From Corbicula japonica (taxonomy: Eukaryota > Mollusca > Bivalvia > Venerida > Cyrenidae): 64,000 bases of DNA. Positions 15,501 to 26,919 of this stretch are shown here, in pieces; positions within the stretch are counted from its first letter, which is position 1; each line of letters opens with the position of its first letter. The stretch covers positions 992,001-1,056,000 of the forward strand of contig JAZAYU010000183.1 in NCBI GenBank assembly GCA_038501625.1, written 5' to 3'. The notes beneath the pieces were generated by a model that made no database searches, had not been told where the DNA came from, and saw only the letters and a list, made by a program, of their open reading frames with translations. The translations under genes were made by a program, and so were the position numbers.

Positions 15501-18500
15501 AGGGCGATGTGAAAATTACAGAAAAAACGTTATATCTGGTAACAAGCGACTTCAAGCTACAAAACGCAAGAAACCTTGTAGCTATAAACGACCGTGTCCT
15601 TTATACAAAAATATTAGAAAATTATACAGATGGTGGACTATCGTTTTTACTGGAATCCAATAGTTTCAACGAGTACCACAAAATTAAAGCAAATAAAGAG
15701 CAGTATATTGAGATCTTGAAAAAACTGCCAAAACGCCAGAGACCACGAATTCTGACTGATATTGTGAGATCCCGTATAGTCTTAGATGGCATTCAGATCA
15801 AGGACAGTGCACCAGCAAAAGAACTTGAGACTTTTGTACACAGTTCATTATTCTTAAACGGTTTTGTAAGACTAGTTAGACATTCGTGGGAGGTGCAGGA
15901 AAAAAAGTGGTCAGTGAATGAAACGACAAGAATCGTATCGCATTTAAGGAAAATTAGTTTCATAAATGCATCAGGCATAAAAACTGTCACGGTACTAAAA
16001 ATGTTAGTAAATGAAGAAACAGAGGATGAGGTCGTTGTTCCAAATTTAGAAGATACAAAAATTGTGCACTTGGAAGATAACGGTAAAAGTGTGTGCGTTT
16101 ACTTTGATTTTCAATCCATTCAATGGTTTGAACATGTTCAAAAGCACTTGTGCGTCCATCTTTCGGAATTTGTTGAAAACTGTCTTCAATCAAACAAAAT
16201 GTTTGTTCTTCACGGAATGATTGGTATGATAAAAACACCAGGTAAAATTCTTGATTTGTTGAGTACAGAAGATATACCAGAATATGATATTGAGATTGAA
16301 ACTGATGGTTATGTGATTTATCCTACACCAGGAACGTTTGTTCCGAGAGATTTACATCATTATTTAGATAACGATTGTGGAATATTCTACCATTATGAAT
16401 ACAAGTTTGTTGCGATGGAACTTGAAGATCCAGCATTGGACGACCTTTATGAAAATGAGGAAGATGAAAAAGATACACCTGTAAGTTGTACATACATTTT
16501 TGTTCACATTTTAGAGAAAGTACATTCTGACAATCGAATACCTATGTTACAAGAGTATAAAATTGACAATGGTTCTGGAACTCCTCTTGTCGTAAAAGCT
16601 TATCAGCTTTATAAATTTATCGCTAAATGTAAAAGTGACGACACGTGTGAAAACGGAAAAGCCGACTCAATGAAGAAAAGCGTTGTGCTGTATGAAAGGC
16701 GACCGGATGATGAAAATACACAACCGAAAGTAAGGCCACTGCCAACTCTTAACAATACTCTTCGAGAAATTCGTACCACTTTGTTGGAAGCATGGAAACA
16801 GCCTGAAGATATACGGAAACGAATAGTAAAGCGGCTTCTGTTAAAATGGCATCCTGACAAAAACCCAGACAACATTTTATTTTGTACCAAGGTGTTTCAG
16901 TATATACAACAATGTTTACAACGTCTTGAGAGAGGACTGGGTCTTCCAGAGGTAACGGAAGATGAAACAGACAATGGATCGAGTCAGCAGACACAATCAA
17001 GTTCTTCGTCGAGCTCGTGGAACTGGGATTCCTCTTTTTATGGAAGATATTGGCAACGATCTAGATATTATGAGGACAACTACCGTTCCGGATCTGGTGC
17101 CAGAGGTTCTAGTTTCTATGACTTTTATGGTCCACGCTCGTCAAGAAGTTCAGGTTTCAACTCAAGTTCAGGAGCCGAGTCGTACCAGTGGTATACAGAG
17201 GCGAGAAGATGGCAGAGACAGGCGAAGTCTGACTTTGTTAACGGGCGTGGTTGTTTTCTAGATACCCCAGTGTTATCACCAAACTGGTCCTGCTATATCT
17301 TGCACCAGGTATTTATTTATACATACAGTTTCTGATTCAATCTTTTAAGTTTTCTGGTCAATATAATAGTTTTCTCTCAGGTTACAACATTGCATGCATA
17401 AATATTTCAAATATCTTTTTTCCAGATAATAATTACAACTTCACCACATGTAATATCTAATAAAATTAAGGTACGTTTAGTTGCAGTTAAACTAAAGATG
17501 TTTTAAACGTTTGACAAAAGATACTAGCCTAAATAAATACGATACATATATTAACAGGCTGCAGAAAAGTCGCTCAAAGCTGCCTGGTACGCCAAAAATG
17601 CTAACAAGATACACAGTGTGATGTTTAGTCATGACATAGTCAGCATTGCTTCAGGTTAGTATAACAATGACATTAACTTCGTTCACTTGTGAAGTTTCAA
17701 GAAACATTACTTCTCCTTTGTTAACTGACAAGACAAGACACCAATTTAAAATTATCAGGATTCGATATTTCGGGTTCCCTGCAAAATCCTCTATGCCCCC
17801 AACTAGCACAAAATGAACTGAAAAATAAAATCAAAGTATGCGTCAATTTATACGGCAGCTAAGTATCGCAGACGACAGCTGTTGAGAATACGTACATTAT
17901 AACATAAATGTGAATTTCTTGAGATCAGAACAAACACAGGCTTAGTGTGAACGTAACAGCGTACTTCTATAAAATGATAATATGAACTAAGGCACTGGCT
18001 TTCTCGGAATCGACGAATCAAACGTGAAGTATATCGTATGTTCAACAGTAAAACAAAGAAACAAGTCATCATTTGTTGTTTTACTTTTTAACCAAAACTG
18101 GTCAATGTTGTAATATGCAACACTACATCGAAATGAGTTGAATGATGCTGTGAAGTTTGGAAGAATCCTGTGAGATTTTGAATACATCAGTTTGCCTGTA
18201 AAATGCACCAAAATGTGATCAAAATGCAAGGCTGATTGATGTTATTAGAAATATAGTCTCATAAAAATCTGGTTAACAAGGTAGATTGTAAAACATCATT
18301 CCACAAAACCTAAAATTCTGAGCTGGAGTATGGGGACACCAATGACAGAGCAAGAAGCAAAGCTTGTGTTATTCTTTGAATATTCAAGCTTGAAATCTAC
18401 AAATCTACAAACATACTTTTGGGTCTGAGGACTTAAGATAATACTATGAGTGACAGTAGAGCAATTTATTATCCGAATAGAATGAAACATTAAAATTAGT

Positions 18501-21500
18501 CCATGAACAGAAAAGCAAATGCTGAAGGAGTCTATTCCTATTTTCTATGGTTCTATTTAACAGCAAATTATATTCGTAGCATTACGCAACGTTATACTGA
18601 TAGTGTTGTTCATTTACTGTTCGTCAATGAGGTCTACATTAAAACGTTTTTGTATTATTTGATATCACAATCGCACAGTATAATTGTATAGACAATTCTT
18701 TTTCTTGTCCATTGACATAAACTTCCCAAGCAGCACCTTCTGTTGCAGGAATTAGTAGTGGAAGTAATATACAGTCGAGTCGCGATTTTACGAATCGCGA
18801 TTTTACGAAATAACGGTATACTACGAATTGGGCGGCCGGTCCCGTCCGAATTCCTTCTTTATACAATATAAAAAAGATGCGATCCAACGAAAACGCGATT
18901 TAACGAAAATGCGATATAACGAATAATTATGACAGTCCCTTAAGCTTATTTACAGTGTAATAAACATGCAATTTAACGAATTTCGGTCCGACAGGTGATT
19001 TTCACACCTTTTCAAGCGATATCCGTGTTTTGTATTGTCGAGCAATTATCGACCCAAGCAGTTCTGACACGATATGCTCTGTAAGCAATCAGCTTAACGA
19101 CATTCCACTGAGCCGCATGGCATCACTAGGTGATGGAGCTAACTTAGTAGCATACGTTAATTACAGAGAAGAACTGCCGACATCAGCCGCCGCCACTGAT
19201 GAGGACATCGTCACTGAAATCCTCGACACTCGAGCACCATCCTCCAACTCCTCTAACAGCGGTGACGATATCAAAAATGCGATACTACGAAAAATGCGAT
19301 TTTACGAATAATCGGCTTGGTCCGATGCCTATTCGTTAAATCGCGACTGGACTGTATATGTAGGCTGTATGCTCACTCTACTATCTAGAACAGTTAAACT
19401 GATCTCCCCACAGCATTCCATGTGAAGCTGTTTTCCTAAAATATTTAATTCAACAGCAAATTAATTTATCTTCAAAAATAATTTTATATCGTATTGGTTT
19501 TATAAATTTATTTGTCGACAGTCAAAATTGATTTAAAATATTTAAACACAAAAATAAAAAATTGTCAAATACATTGATTTTGTATGGTCTGATAATTACT
19601 TCAGTTATCCTGACTCTTGACTTACTCTATGGAGACTCTTTTTATCACATGGAAAACAATATAGTTCCACGTGAGCCGTACATTTTTGGTGTCTGATCTG
19701 GATCTAAACTGGTTGCTTCTTAGTCATAAATAACCTTATGAATCTAAACTTAAAAAGTGTAGATCCTGATAAGAATGCACACGTGAGCCTGCTGAACTGG
19801 ATATACATTGGTCACTTATGTGATAAAGCGTGTATTATTGAAGTAAAATGTAAAAAAAAAAACTAACATAGTACAGTAAAAACTCCCTAAACCGGTGGTC
19901 CTCGGGACTGGAGAAAAAGTCCGGTTTAGAAAGGATTCCGGTTTATAGAGGATTTCACCTTTATCACAATATTTGACAAGTGTTGTTCTTATTAGTGTGT
20001 TATAACGCCTTTTCTTAGTCTAAATTGATTGTTGGTTGATTTGCAACATTTGACATATTTTTAGGGAATAAAAATAACAAAATTAATTTTATCGAACATT
20101 TCAATTTATTTTCTCATAAAGAAACATTTCTTTTTCAACAAACTCAATTAATAACATATGTGAACATATATATATTCAAACTACATGTTATGGAATTGTA
20201 AGCATGTTTTTTCACAGCCCTCTGTGAAATCGCCGACTGACCGATCGATTTGGCGAAATTGCAGCATTAATCACAAAAGAAAAACAGTCACAGGTGTTTC
20301 AAACAAACAATTAAACAGACAATTACCTAATCATCGTCTGCTCAAATCGTATTTGTTTAAACAACAATGACAAGCCCCAGTTAGTAACCCTTGTAATTTT
20401 CACGCCTATTAAATAATATGCGCACCTCTAAAGGAAAACAACGGATTATCTTGCAGATATTTGACACGCTTGACAATACACAAGCCTTTGACAAGACAAC
20501 CCGAGTTCGTCAGTTTTGATTGCAATTATAAAAATTCCGGTTTTTAGAGGTTTTTTAAAGAGCAAATAGCATATAAAATCGTAAAAATAAGGCCGGTTTC
20601 CGGAATTCGGAGGTTCCGGTTTTCAGAGGTTTTCTTTTCTATAAAATAAGAAGGAAAAAATTCGGGACCGTAAAAATTATGCGGTTTTGGGAGGATTCCG
20701 GATTATAGAGGATCCGGTTTAGGGAGTTTTTACTGTAACTTATAATCATGCACCGGTAGATTCAGTGTGATGTTTATTATACATTCATGCAGCTACAGTA
20801 TAATACATGAAAAAAAAAGAAAATTTATGCAAATCTTGTATATGTTTACTATGGTAATGTTCATATTCTGTGCCTTGCTGTCTACCAATTCTGCATACGC
20901 ATGATCAACTCTATAGCTTGGTGATATACATCTCTGAAAATCTTCTCTGATAACTAGTCAGTCAGTTACACAGTACCTTTTGTGGCTTATGAAGATGTAC
21001 ATGAATTAATGTTGCAGTTAACAATTCATACTGTTGTCATAATTTATTTATTTCATGCAGGGTTGGCAAAATGCCGGCAAATATGATTATTTTCCATGGC
21101 GGCGGTATTTACTGGTATTTACTGGCAAATATTGGCAATTACTGGTCGAATGAATTTACCAATTTGGAATTTATAGAATATTACCTATTATCAGCATTCA
21201 TATAGATAATTTCAAGTTTACCCATCAATGGCCATTATATGTATTCATAAGTTTAACTCTTTTATCACTTTATCCATTATAAATAAATATTTATAAGTAC
21301 TGAAAAAGTGGTCATTTGAATTGACCACTCATGGAATTCAAACAATACAATGTGTCCCTTATAGCCAGCATGTGTACAGCATCAAAGTTCAATTATTAAC
21401 AATAATGGAGTCAGCATTTTGGAGGGTTAATTTTAATCATAAACAAGTAATGTACACAACTTACAAATAAATTAGCATGAATACAATAACGAATAAAGTA

Positions 21501-23626
21501 AGATACAAAGAAGTCTCTGTCTACCAGGCAATCTCTTCTTCCCCCTAAAGTACAAGTGTCTGTAACAGAACACCAGTTACAGTACTTCCACAGACAAATT
21601 GTATAGGTTATTTGTGACACTCTGTTGCCCCTGGCTATTACAGACCCTTGTCTGAAACATTTTTTAATAGTCAAGACCTTATGCCTTTACTTGTTAAGTG
21701 TCAATGGCCAGGTGCACAGGTGGATTAGTATTAATTTCTCACCTGCTGTATTTTAGGTTCTAAATAAAAAAAGACAGTTCTTTAAGATTTAGTTGAACTT
21801 TAAGTGCTTATAGTGATCCCCTGATTTTAAATTTAATTAAAACATCTGAGTAATTTTATTATAATAATGAAATTACATTTATTTAATAACAATCAACTAA
21901 CTAAAGATTCCTGCAGTATTTTAAGGCTCAAAACTCATCTGTAGTTGCGGTATTTACCAGTATTTGCCACTTTGGGGGGTATTTTCCAGGCCGGTAAATA
22001 CCACTGGTAAATGACGAGGGTGGTATTTACCGCCCAACCCTGATTACATGTAGGGTCTTTTTTTTTTTATAAAAATCACATAAAAGGTAGATGGTGATGA
22101 TGAAAAAGTTCATGCCGTCTTTAAAATATACACATGGTGCTAAAAGAGAATGGTGCATATCTTATTAAAGTTTAAACTAGTCTGCACTAAAAAACTGAGC
22201 TAGCCCATGGACCAATCTCATTAAAATCACATCCTCACTTTTTGCCCATGGACAAGCAAGCAGATATTTTGAGATTGTCCGACACAATTTTCAGCTTGTC
22301 CAGGGCGTCGGGCTAGTGGGTTTGTCCAGCCCTGTATAGTCATGTAAAAGAAACGCATATTCTGCGCTGTTTGTACTGTTTATTAAGGGTAAATTTAAAA
22401 AAGTAATCTAAGTTTTCTCCTATTCCAGTTTCATGCTCTTTGAACCAGATTTGTCACTCATCTTTCATATGTATACTTCAAACTGAAATACAAATAACAA
22501 AAAAAAACAAATTTTATAAACAATATTATTTGCCCAATGCATGCATATACTTTCCGATTACTTATATAATAATTTATTTTCCTAGTGACAGACTTCCTGA
22601 AAGTCGCCGGACCTTCGGACCTGTCCAGTAAAATCTGGACTGGTCTGATGTGATTAACAATGTTGTAGGACCGAGTGCCCAGCAAAAATTTGATCTGCAT
22701 ATTCCAATTTTACTCGCTAAATTACAATTTTACTCGCTATTTTTAATTCGAGACTATTTTGAGGGAAATGAGTGAGGATATCCGAATGAAATATTTTACG
22801 TATTCGTCATCAAGACAATTATTCGTACCACTGAAAAAAACGAAAACACCGTGTTTTTCTTATTTAATGTGTTAAATGTTTCAGTCGGACAGTTTGTTGC
22901 GGTCAGACAGATTTTCACAACTTGTCTGACCACATGTCTGACACTTTTTTTTCAACTTTCGGGAAGGCTGTAGTGAGCGATCAAAAGATAATTTTTACAC
23001 TCAAACATCTGGACCCAGGCATGTAAACAAAAGCTCGACACAAACTATTGGACTGAAAAATAAATAAAGCAATCTGGGCTATTGCACCCGGATGAAAGTC
23101 GTATTGTCCGATCAGAAAGCGTTTTGCAAACCGGAAGACAAGGTTTCAAAGTTTTAAGGTACTGCTTTTTGCTCCTGCGCAATACCGTAATCGGAATCGA
23201 CACGATTTCGACGCGCGAAGCGTGTCGAAATTGTAGGGTCCATTCCGTAATAAGAAGTCGTCTTAAAGGTCTGAATAAGAATCCAATCCAGTATCTTCTA
23301 CATATTGTCGAGAAAACTTACTGACCGAAACACAAATTTTGACAAAGTGTTATTTTCTGAAGACCACAACGTATTCTGAATCAGTATTTTTTATTTGCTT
23401 TCACAACATTCCTAGTATAACTTCAGGCCTCGGACCAGAGCTAGCATCTTCGGCGGGAAAAATTTCAAGCATTTTGGGTGAGCATACTCGGATGAGATAC
23501 CCATTCAGCGGACAGCCGATTCCCGCCGACTCGCTTTTATATACTAGGACAACGGTGGAGACTGTTCTAAAGCTCACAGAGCAAATCATCGATAAAGTAC
23601 AACGCGACTTTATCAGGCAAACATGA
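440..23626 (+). CDS. SACS: Sacsin-like giant co-chaperone (5' end outside window), five exons
   Basis: Exons read from the sequence: 440-587, 1030-2670, 2964-17308, 17558-17654, 23427-23626. All junctions are GT-AG and phases agree (1,1,0,1), giving 5476 residues plus stop in the window; the N-terminus and first ATP N-box are upstream. Four GHKL/HATPase modules of sacsin-repeat type are seen, with G2-box motifs GRFGLGFKSVFHLT, GKFGLGFCSVYNLT, GKFGLGFCAVYNLT and GSYGVGFNSVYNIT. They are followed by a J-domain with HPDK (16850-16861), a Ser/Tyr-rich linker and a HEPN domain. Human sacsin is about 4580 aa with three repeat modules, an Hsp70-recruiting J-domain and a nucleotide-binding HEPN dimer; it works in cytoplasmic, mitochondria-associated and cytoskeletal protein quality control. 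The same type of role is inferred here. The protein is larger than the human one and has an extra module, so it may be a bivalve-expanded paralogue rather than the strict orthologue. Confidence 0.9.
750..829. repeat. Half copy of the palindromic hairpin MITE family
   Basis: The right arm only (cgccatttcagccaatcaga onward to ttataaccttggcc) of the hairpin family that is complete at 36128-36276. It lies in the sacsin intron 588-1029. The left arm is absent or diverged. Confidence 0.65.
1030..2670 (+). CDS. SACS: Sacsin exon: remainder of module 1
   Basis: The reading frame continues from the previous exon as a split Asp codon (DYPCIISGKNVLFINPHE), the conserved stretch after the G2 box. The frame stays open to 2774, but GTAAAC at 2671 is the donor: skipping 2671-2963 rejoins in phase as DNG-SYCIHLLTADA. 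This exon holds the rest of the first sacsin repeat, including VNAFFALTQNRRHIRW, the equivalent of the conserved ..GRRHLNW region of later modules. An ATG at 1116 is internal and not a start. Confidence 0.85.
2964..17308 (+). CDS. SACS: Sacsin giant exon: modules 2-4, J-domain, start of HEPN
   Basis: This is one open exon of 14,345 bp (4781 codons plus a split one). Acceptor TTTTGAAG precedes 2964 and the donor GTATTT follows 17308. Module 2 has its N-box AKELFQNADDAGA from 5165 and glycine box near 5390; module 3 has the same N-box from 8384 and glycine box near 8609; module 4 has KELIQNADDAYA from about 11515 and glycine box near 11729. Modules 2 and 3 are near-copies 3219 bp apart. The J-domain spans about 16740-16940 with WHPDKNPD. 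The exon ends inside the HEPN helix pair (RRWQRQAKSDF ... CYILHQ). The open frame runs on to 17335 only as intron read-through. Confidence 0.92.
17558..17654 (+). CDS. SACS: Sacsin exon: HEPN helix
   Basis: This short exon follows acceptor ttaacag and ends at donor GTTAGT. It encodes AAEKSLKAAWYAKNANKIHS and onward to DIVSIAS. Joined to CYILHQ of the giant exon it gives the HEPN signature ..HQAAEKSLKAAWYA.., which supports the join. Phase 0 in, phase 1 out. Confidence 0.85.
18772..19354. mobile_element. Tigger/pogo-like Tc1-mariner element, TA target site
   Basis: Terminal inverted repeats of about 24 bp begin CAGTC(G/C)AGTCGCGATTT and are flanked by TA on both sides (18770-18771, 19355-19356). 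Internal copies of the motif cgatttaacgaa recur. A frame at 19030-19311 (93 codons) contains MASLGDGANLVAYVNYREEL and a DEDIV motif, the style of the acidic C-terminal tail of Tigger-type DDE transposases. The 583 bp element is therefore a deletion derivative and non-autonomous. It lies in the last sacsin intron. Confidence 0.75.
19665..19830. repeat. GATC-palindrome dispersed MITE copy
   Basis: Contains gatctggatctaaactggtt and, further on, gtgtagatcctgataagaat, the two arms of a dispersed repeat built on tGTAGATCC/GGATCTACa arms. Other copies lie near 27868, 28165, 28885, 30232, 32222, 34778, 35262, 36755 and 60955. Confidence 0.55.
19874..20735. mobile_element. TA-flanked MITE with CAGTAAAAACTCCC termini
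   Basis: Perfect terminal inverted repeats (CAGTAAAAACTCCCTAAACC) with further inverted sub-repeats of the ccggtttatagagg type. TA dinucleotides flank both ends. At 862 bp it has no transposase frame; it is probably a non-autonomous Tc1/mariner (Tigger-like) derivative. It lies in the last sacsin intron. Confidence 0.75.
21058..22042. mobile_element. hAT-like non-autonomous element, 8-bp TSD
   Basis: The termini are CAGGGTTGGC and GCCCAACCCTG, typical in style of hAT elements. Flanks are atttcatg (21050-21057) and attacatg (22043-22050), an 8 bp target-site duplication with one mismatch. Subterminal repeats of the tatttac(t/c)ggta kind occur at both ends. There is no transposase frame in the 985 bp. 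It lies in the last sacsin intron. Confidence 0.7.
22589..22970 (+). mobile_element. TIR element, CAGACTTCC family, copy 1
   Basis: Short inverted termini (cagacttcctgaaagt / actttcgggaaggctg) flanked by tagtga on both sides. It is nearly the same length as the inverted copy at 41945-42330 and shares with it several blocks, including aaatttttgc..., attcgtcat and gtcagacatgtggtcagaca in reverse order. No coding capacity. Confidence 0.6.
23427..23626 (+). CDS. SACS: Sacsin terminal exon: HEPN C-terminus and stop
   Basis: After a 5772 bp intron the acceptor cttcag opens at 23427. The split Gly codon rejoins as IASGLGPELASSAGKI, and the exon continues with RMRYPFSG...ADSLLYTRTTVETVL and stop TGA at 23624-23626. 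The YP-containing loop followed by a long amphipathic helix is typical of the end of sacsin HEPN domains. A polyadenylation signal lies 33 bp further on. An ATG at 23339 in the same frame is intronic. Confidence 0.85.
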
Positions 23627-23658
23627 TCCACAATTATGTTTTGACCATGTGCATAAAA

Positions 23659-23664
23659 AATAAA
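23659..23664 (+). terminator. Polyadenylation signal of the sacsin-like gene
   Basis: AATAAA lies 33 bp after the sacsin stop codon. The satellite array begins about 35 bp further on, so the 3' UTR is short or runs into the satellite. Confidence 0.6.
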
Positions 23665-23698
23665 ACAGTTTGAGTTTGACATCTACCACTGATCACAT

Positions 23699-26465
23699 TA
23701 GTTGCGTTGCTGATTTTGTTGATTTTGCTTCAACATTATTTGTACATATACTATAAACGACATTTAAACCTTGTTTATGTTCCGCTGCTAATATTGTAGC
23801 TTTTGCTACAACAGTATTTATACAAATTCTATAAAAGACATTCAAACCTGGTTTTTGTTGCGCTGCTGATACTGTAGTTTTTGCCACAACATTATTTGTA
23901 CATACACTATAAAAGACATTTAAGCCTTGTTTTTGTTGCGCTGCTAATATTGTAGCTTTTGCTACCACATTATTTGTACATACACTATAAAAGACATTCA
24001 AACCTGGTTTTTGTTGCGCTGCTGTTATTGTATTTTTTGCTACCACATAATTTTTGTACATACACCATAAATGAAATTTAAACTTTGTTTTTGTTGCGCT
24101 GTTGATATTGTAGCTTTTGCCACAACATTATACAAACACTATAAATTGTGTTGCACTGCTGTTATTGTAGTTTTGCTACCACATTATTGTACATACACAA
24201 TGACGTTTATGCCATGTTTTTTGTTGCGCTGCTGATATTGAAGTTTTTGCCACAACATTATACATACACCATAAATGACATTTCAACCTTGTTTTAGTTG
24301 CGCTGCTGATATTGTAGTTTTTGCCACAACATTATTTGTACATACACCTTTTACCACATTTAAGCCTTGTTTTTGTTGCGCTGCTGATCTTGAAGTTTTT
24401 GCCACAACATTTTACATACACTATAAAAGACATTTAAGCCTTGTTTTTGTTGCGCTGCTGATATTGTAGTTTTTGCCACAACATTATTTGTACATATACT
24501 ATAAACGACATTTAAACCTTGTTTTTGTTGCGCTGCTGATATTGTAGTTTTTGCTACAACAGTATTTATACATACACCATAAATGACATTTAAACCTTGT
24601 TTTTGTTGCGCTCCTGATATTGTAGTTTTTGCAGCAACATTATTTGTACATACACTATAAAAGACATTTAAGCCTTGTTTTTGTTGCGCTGCTGATATTG
24701 TAGTTTTTGCCACAACATAATTTGTACATACACTATAAAAGACATTTAAACCTTGTTTTTGTTGCGCTGCTGATATTGTAGTTTTTGCTACAACATTATT
24801 TGTACATACACTATAAAAGACATTTAAACCTTGTTTTAGTTGCGCTGCTGATATTGTAGTTTTTGCCACAACATTATTTGTACATACACTATAAAAGACA
24901 TTTAAACCTTGTTTTTGTTGCGCTGCTGATATTGTAGTTTTTGCTACAACATTATTTGTACATACACTATAAAAGACATTTAAACCTTGTTTTAGTTGCG
25001 CTGCTGATATTGTAGTTTTTGCCACAACATTATTTGTACATACACTATAAAAGACATTTAAACCTTGTTTTTGTTGCGCTGCTGATATTGTAGTTTTTGC
25101 TACAACATTATTTGTACATACACCATAAATGACATTTAAACCTTGTTTTTGTTGCGCTGCTGATATTGTAGTTTTTGCAGCAACATTATTTGTACATACA
25201 CCTTTTGCCACATTTAAGCCTTGTTTTTGTTGCGCTGCTGATATTGAAGTTTTTGCCACAACATTTTACATACACCATGAATGACATTTAAACCTTGTTT
25301 TTGTTGCGCTGCAGATATTGTTGTTGTTGCCGCAACATTATACATACACCATAAATGACATTTAAACCTTGTTTTAGTTGCGCTCCTGATATTGTAGTTT
25401 TTGCCACAAGATTATTTGTACATACACCTTTTACCACATTGAGCCTTGTTTTTGTTGCGCTGCTGATATTAAAGTTTTTGCCACAACATTTTACATACAC
25501 TATAAAAGACATTTAAGCCTTGTTTTTGTTGCGCTGCTGATATTGAAGTTTTTGCCACAACATTATACATACACCATAAATGACATTAAATTTTAAACCT
25601 TGTTTTAGTTGTGCTCCTGATATTATAGTTTTTGCCACAAGATTATTTTTACATACACTATAAACGACATTTAAACCTTGTTTTTGCGGCGCTGCTGATA
25701 TTGTAGTTTTTGCTATAACATTATTTGTACATACACTTTTTACCACATTTAAGCCTCGTTTTTGTTCCACTGCTGATATTGTAGTTTTTGCCACAATATT
25801 ATTTGTACATGATACACTATAAACGACATTTAAGCCTTGTTTTTGTTGCGCTGCTGATATTGTAGTTTTTGCCACAACATTATTTGTACATACAATATAA
25901 AAGACATTTAAGCCTTATTTTTGTTGCGCTGCTAATATTGTAGCTTTTGCTACAACATTATTTGTACATACACTATAAAAGACATTTAAACCTTGTTTTT
26001 TGTTGCGCTGCTAATATTGTAGTTTTTGCCACAACAGTATTTATACATACACCATAAATGACATTTAAACCTTGTTTTTGTTGCGCTCCTGATATTGTAG
26101 TTTTTGCCACAACATTATTTGTACATACATCATAAATGACATTTAAACCTTGTTTTTGTTGCGCTGCTGATATTGTAGTTTTTGCCACAAGATTATTTGT
26201 ACATACATCATAAATGGCATTTAAACCTTGTTTTTGTTGCGCTCCTGATATTGTAGTTTTTGCCACAACATTATACAAACACTATAAACGACAATAAACC
26301 ACAATTAAACCTTGTTTTTGTTGCGCTGCCTTCTATTGTAGTTTTTGTTACAACATTATCTGTTTATACACTATTAACCACATTTAAACCTTGTTTTTGT
26401 TGCGCTGCTAATATTGAAGTTTTTGCTACAGAATTATACCTACACTGGAAACTACATTTTTACTT
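23699..26465. repeat. 78-bp satellite array, ~35 units
   Basis: The unit contains ccttgtttttgttgcgctgc, tgatattgtagtttttgc(c/t)a and caacattatttgtacataca, with a 78 bp period. Variants include tttttgttg versus ttttagttg, gccacaac versus gctacaac, and units shortened by loss of the tttgtacata part. Because 78 is a multiple of three, the minus strand reads as 26-residue repeats (AAQQKQGLNVFYSVCTNN core) for 299 codons at 24360-25259 and shorter stretches elsewhere. Shortened units cause frameshifts. No splice, start or polyadenylation context marks it as a gene; I regard it as a satellite. Confidence 0.9.
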
Positions 26466-26475
26466 TGTTAATTAA

Positions 26476-26656
26476 GGTAGTACAACCGTAATGATTTCCC
26501 GCGCTTTTTTCTTAACTGTCACTAACAGTCGGCAATAATCGATGTCGCTTCGGTTACTATCGGCTCTGACGAGTGGCGTCGGAAGTCACCGAAAGCGAGC
26601 CGATGTTTGATGACGTCGCAAATTTATGCGCGGGAAAGCATTACAGTTGTACTACC
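26476..26656. mobile_element. TTAA-flanked MITE (piggyBac/Kolobok-like)
   Basis: Inverted termini GGTAGTACAAC(C/T)GTAATG, flanked on both sides by TTAA (26472-26475, 26657-26660). The interior is GC-rich with inverted cccgcgc/gcgcggg. It is 181 bp with no coding capacity and sits at the exact right edge of the 78 bp satellite. Confidence 0.8.
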
Positions 26657-26919
26657 TTAATACTACTTGTACCATGAACATTTCTCAACAACCTTTACTG
26701 GGTATTACTGATTATAATTAAGTAGACAGTTCGGTGATACTCTATTTATATAATCAAAATGATCTTATGGCAGATATGGGCAAATCAAATATTTGTCCCG
26801 TGAATATTTACCAAAAGTGCATGTATTTGTAAATTTTTCTGCCAATAAATTTTTGCTATGAGTCTATAAATCGACCATTTGTTATGTGATAGTGGTGTTA
26901 TAATTTAATGTTGAATATC

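Larger units (their letters stand above)
17655..23426 (+). other. Last intron of the sacsin-like gene
   Basis: This 5772 bp intron separates the two terminal HEPN exons. It holds the four TIR elements listed separately and a GATC-palindrome repeat. The stretches 17655-18771 and 22971-23426 show no exon-like frame that I can support. Confidence 0.75.

Noticed and set aside
24360..25259. 299-codon minus-strand open frame as a repeat-protein gene
   Set aside because: It is a by-product of the 78 bp satellite: shortened units break it elsewhere and there is no start, splice or polyadenylation context. Kept only as a finding.
23699..26465. CRISPR array
   Set aside because: Units are contiguous 78 bp repeats without unique spacers, in a eukaryotic context with introns.
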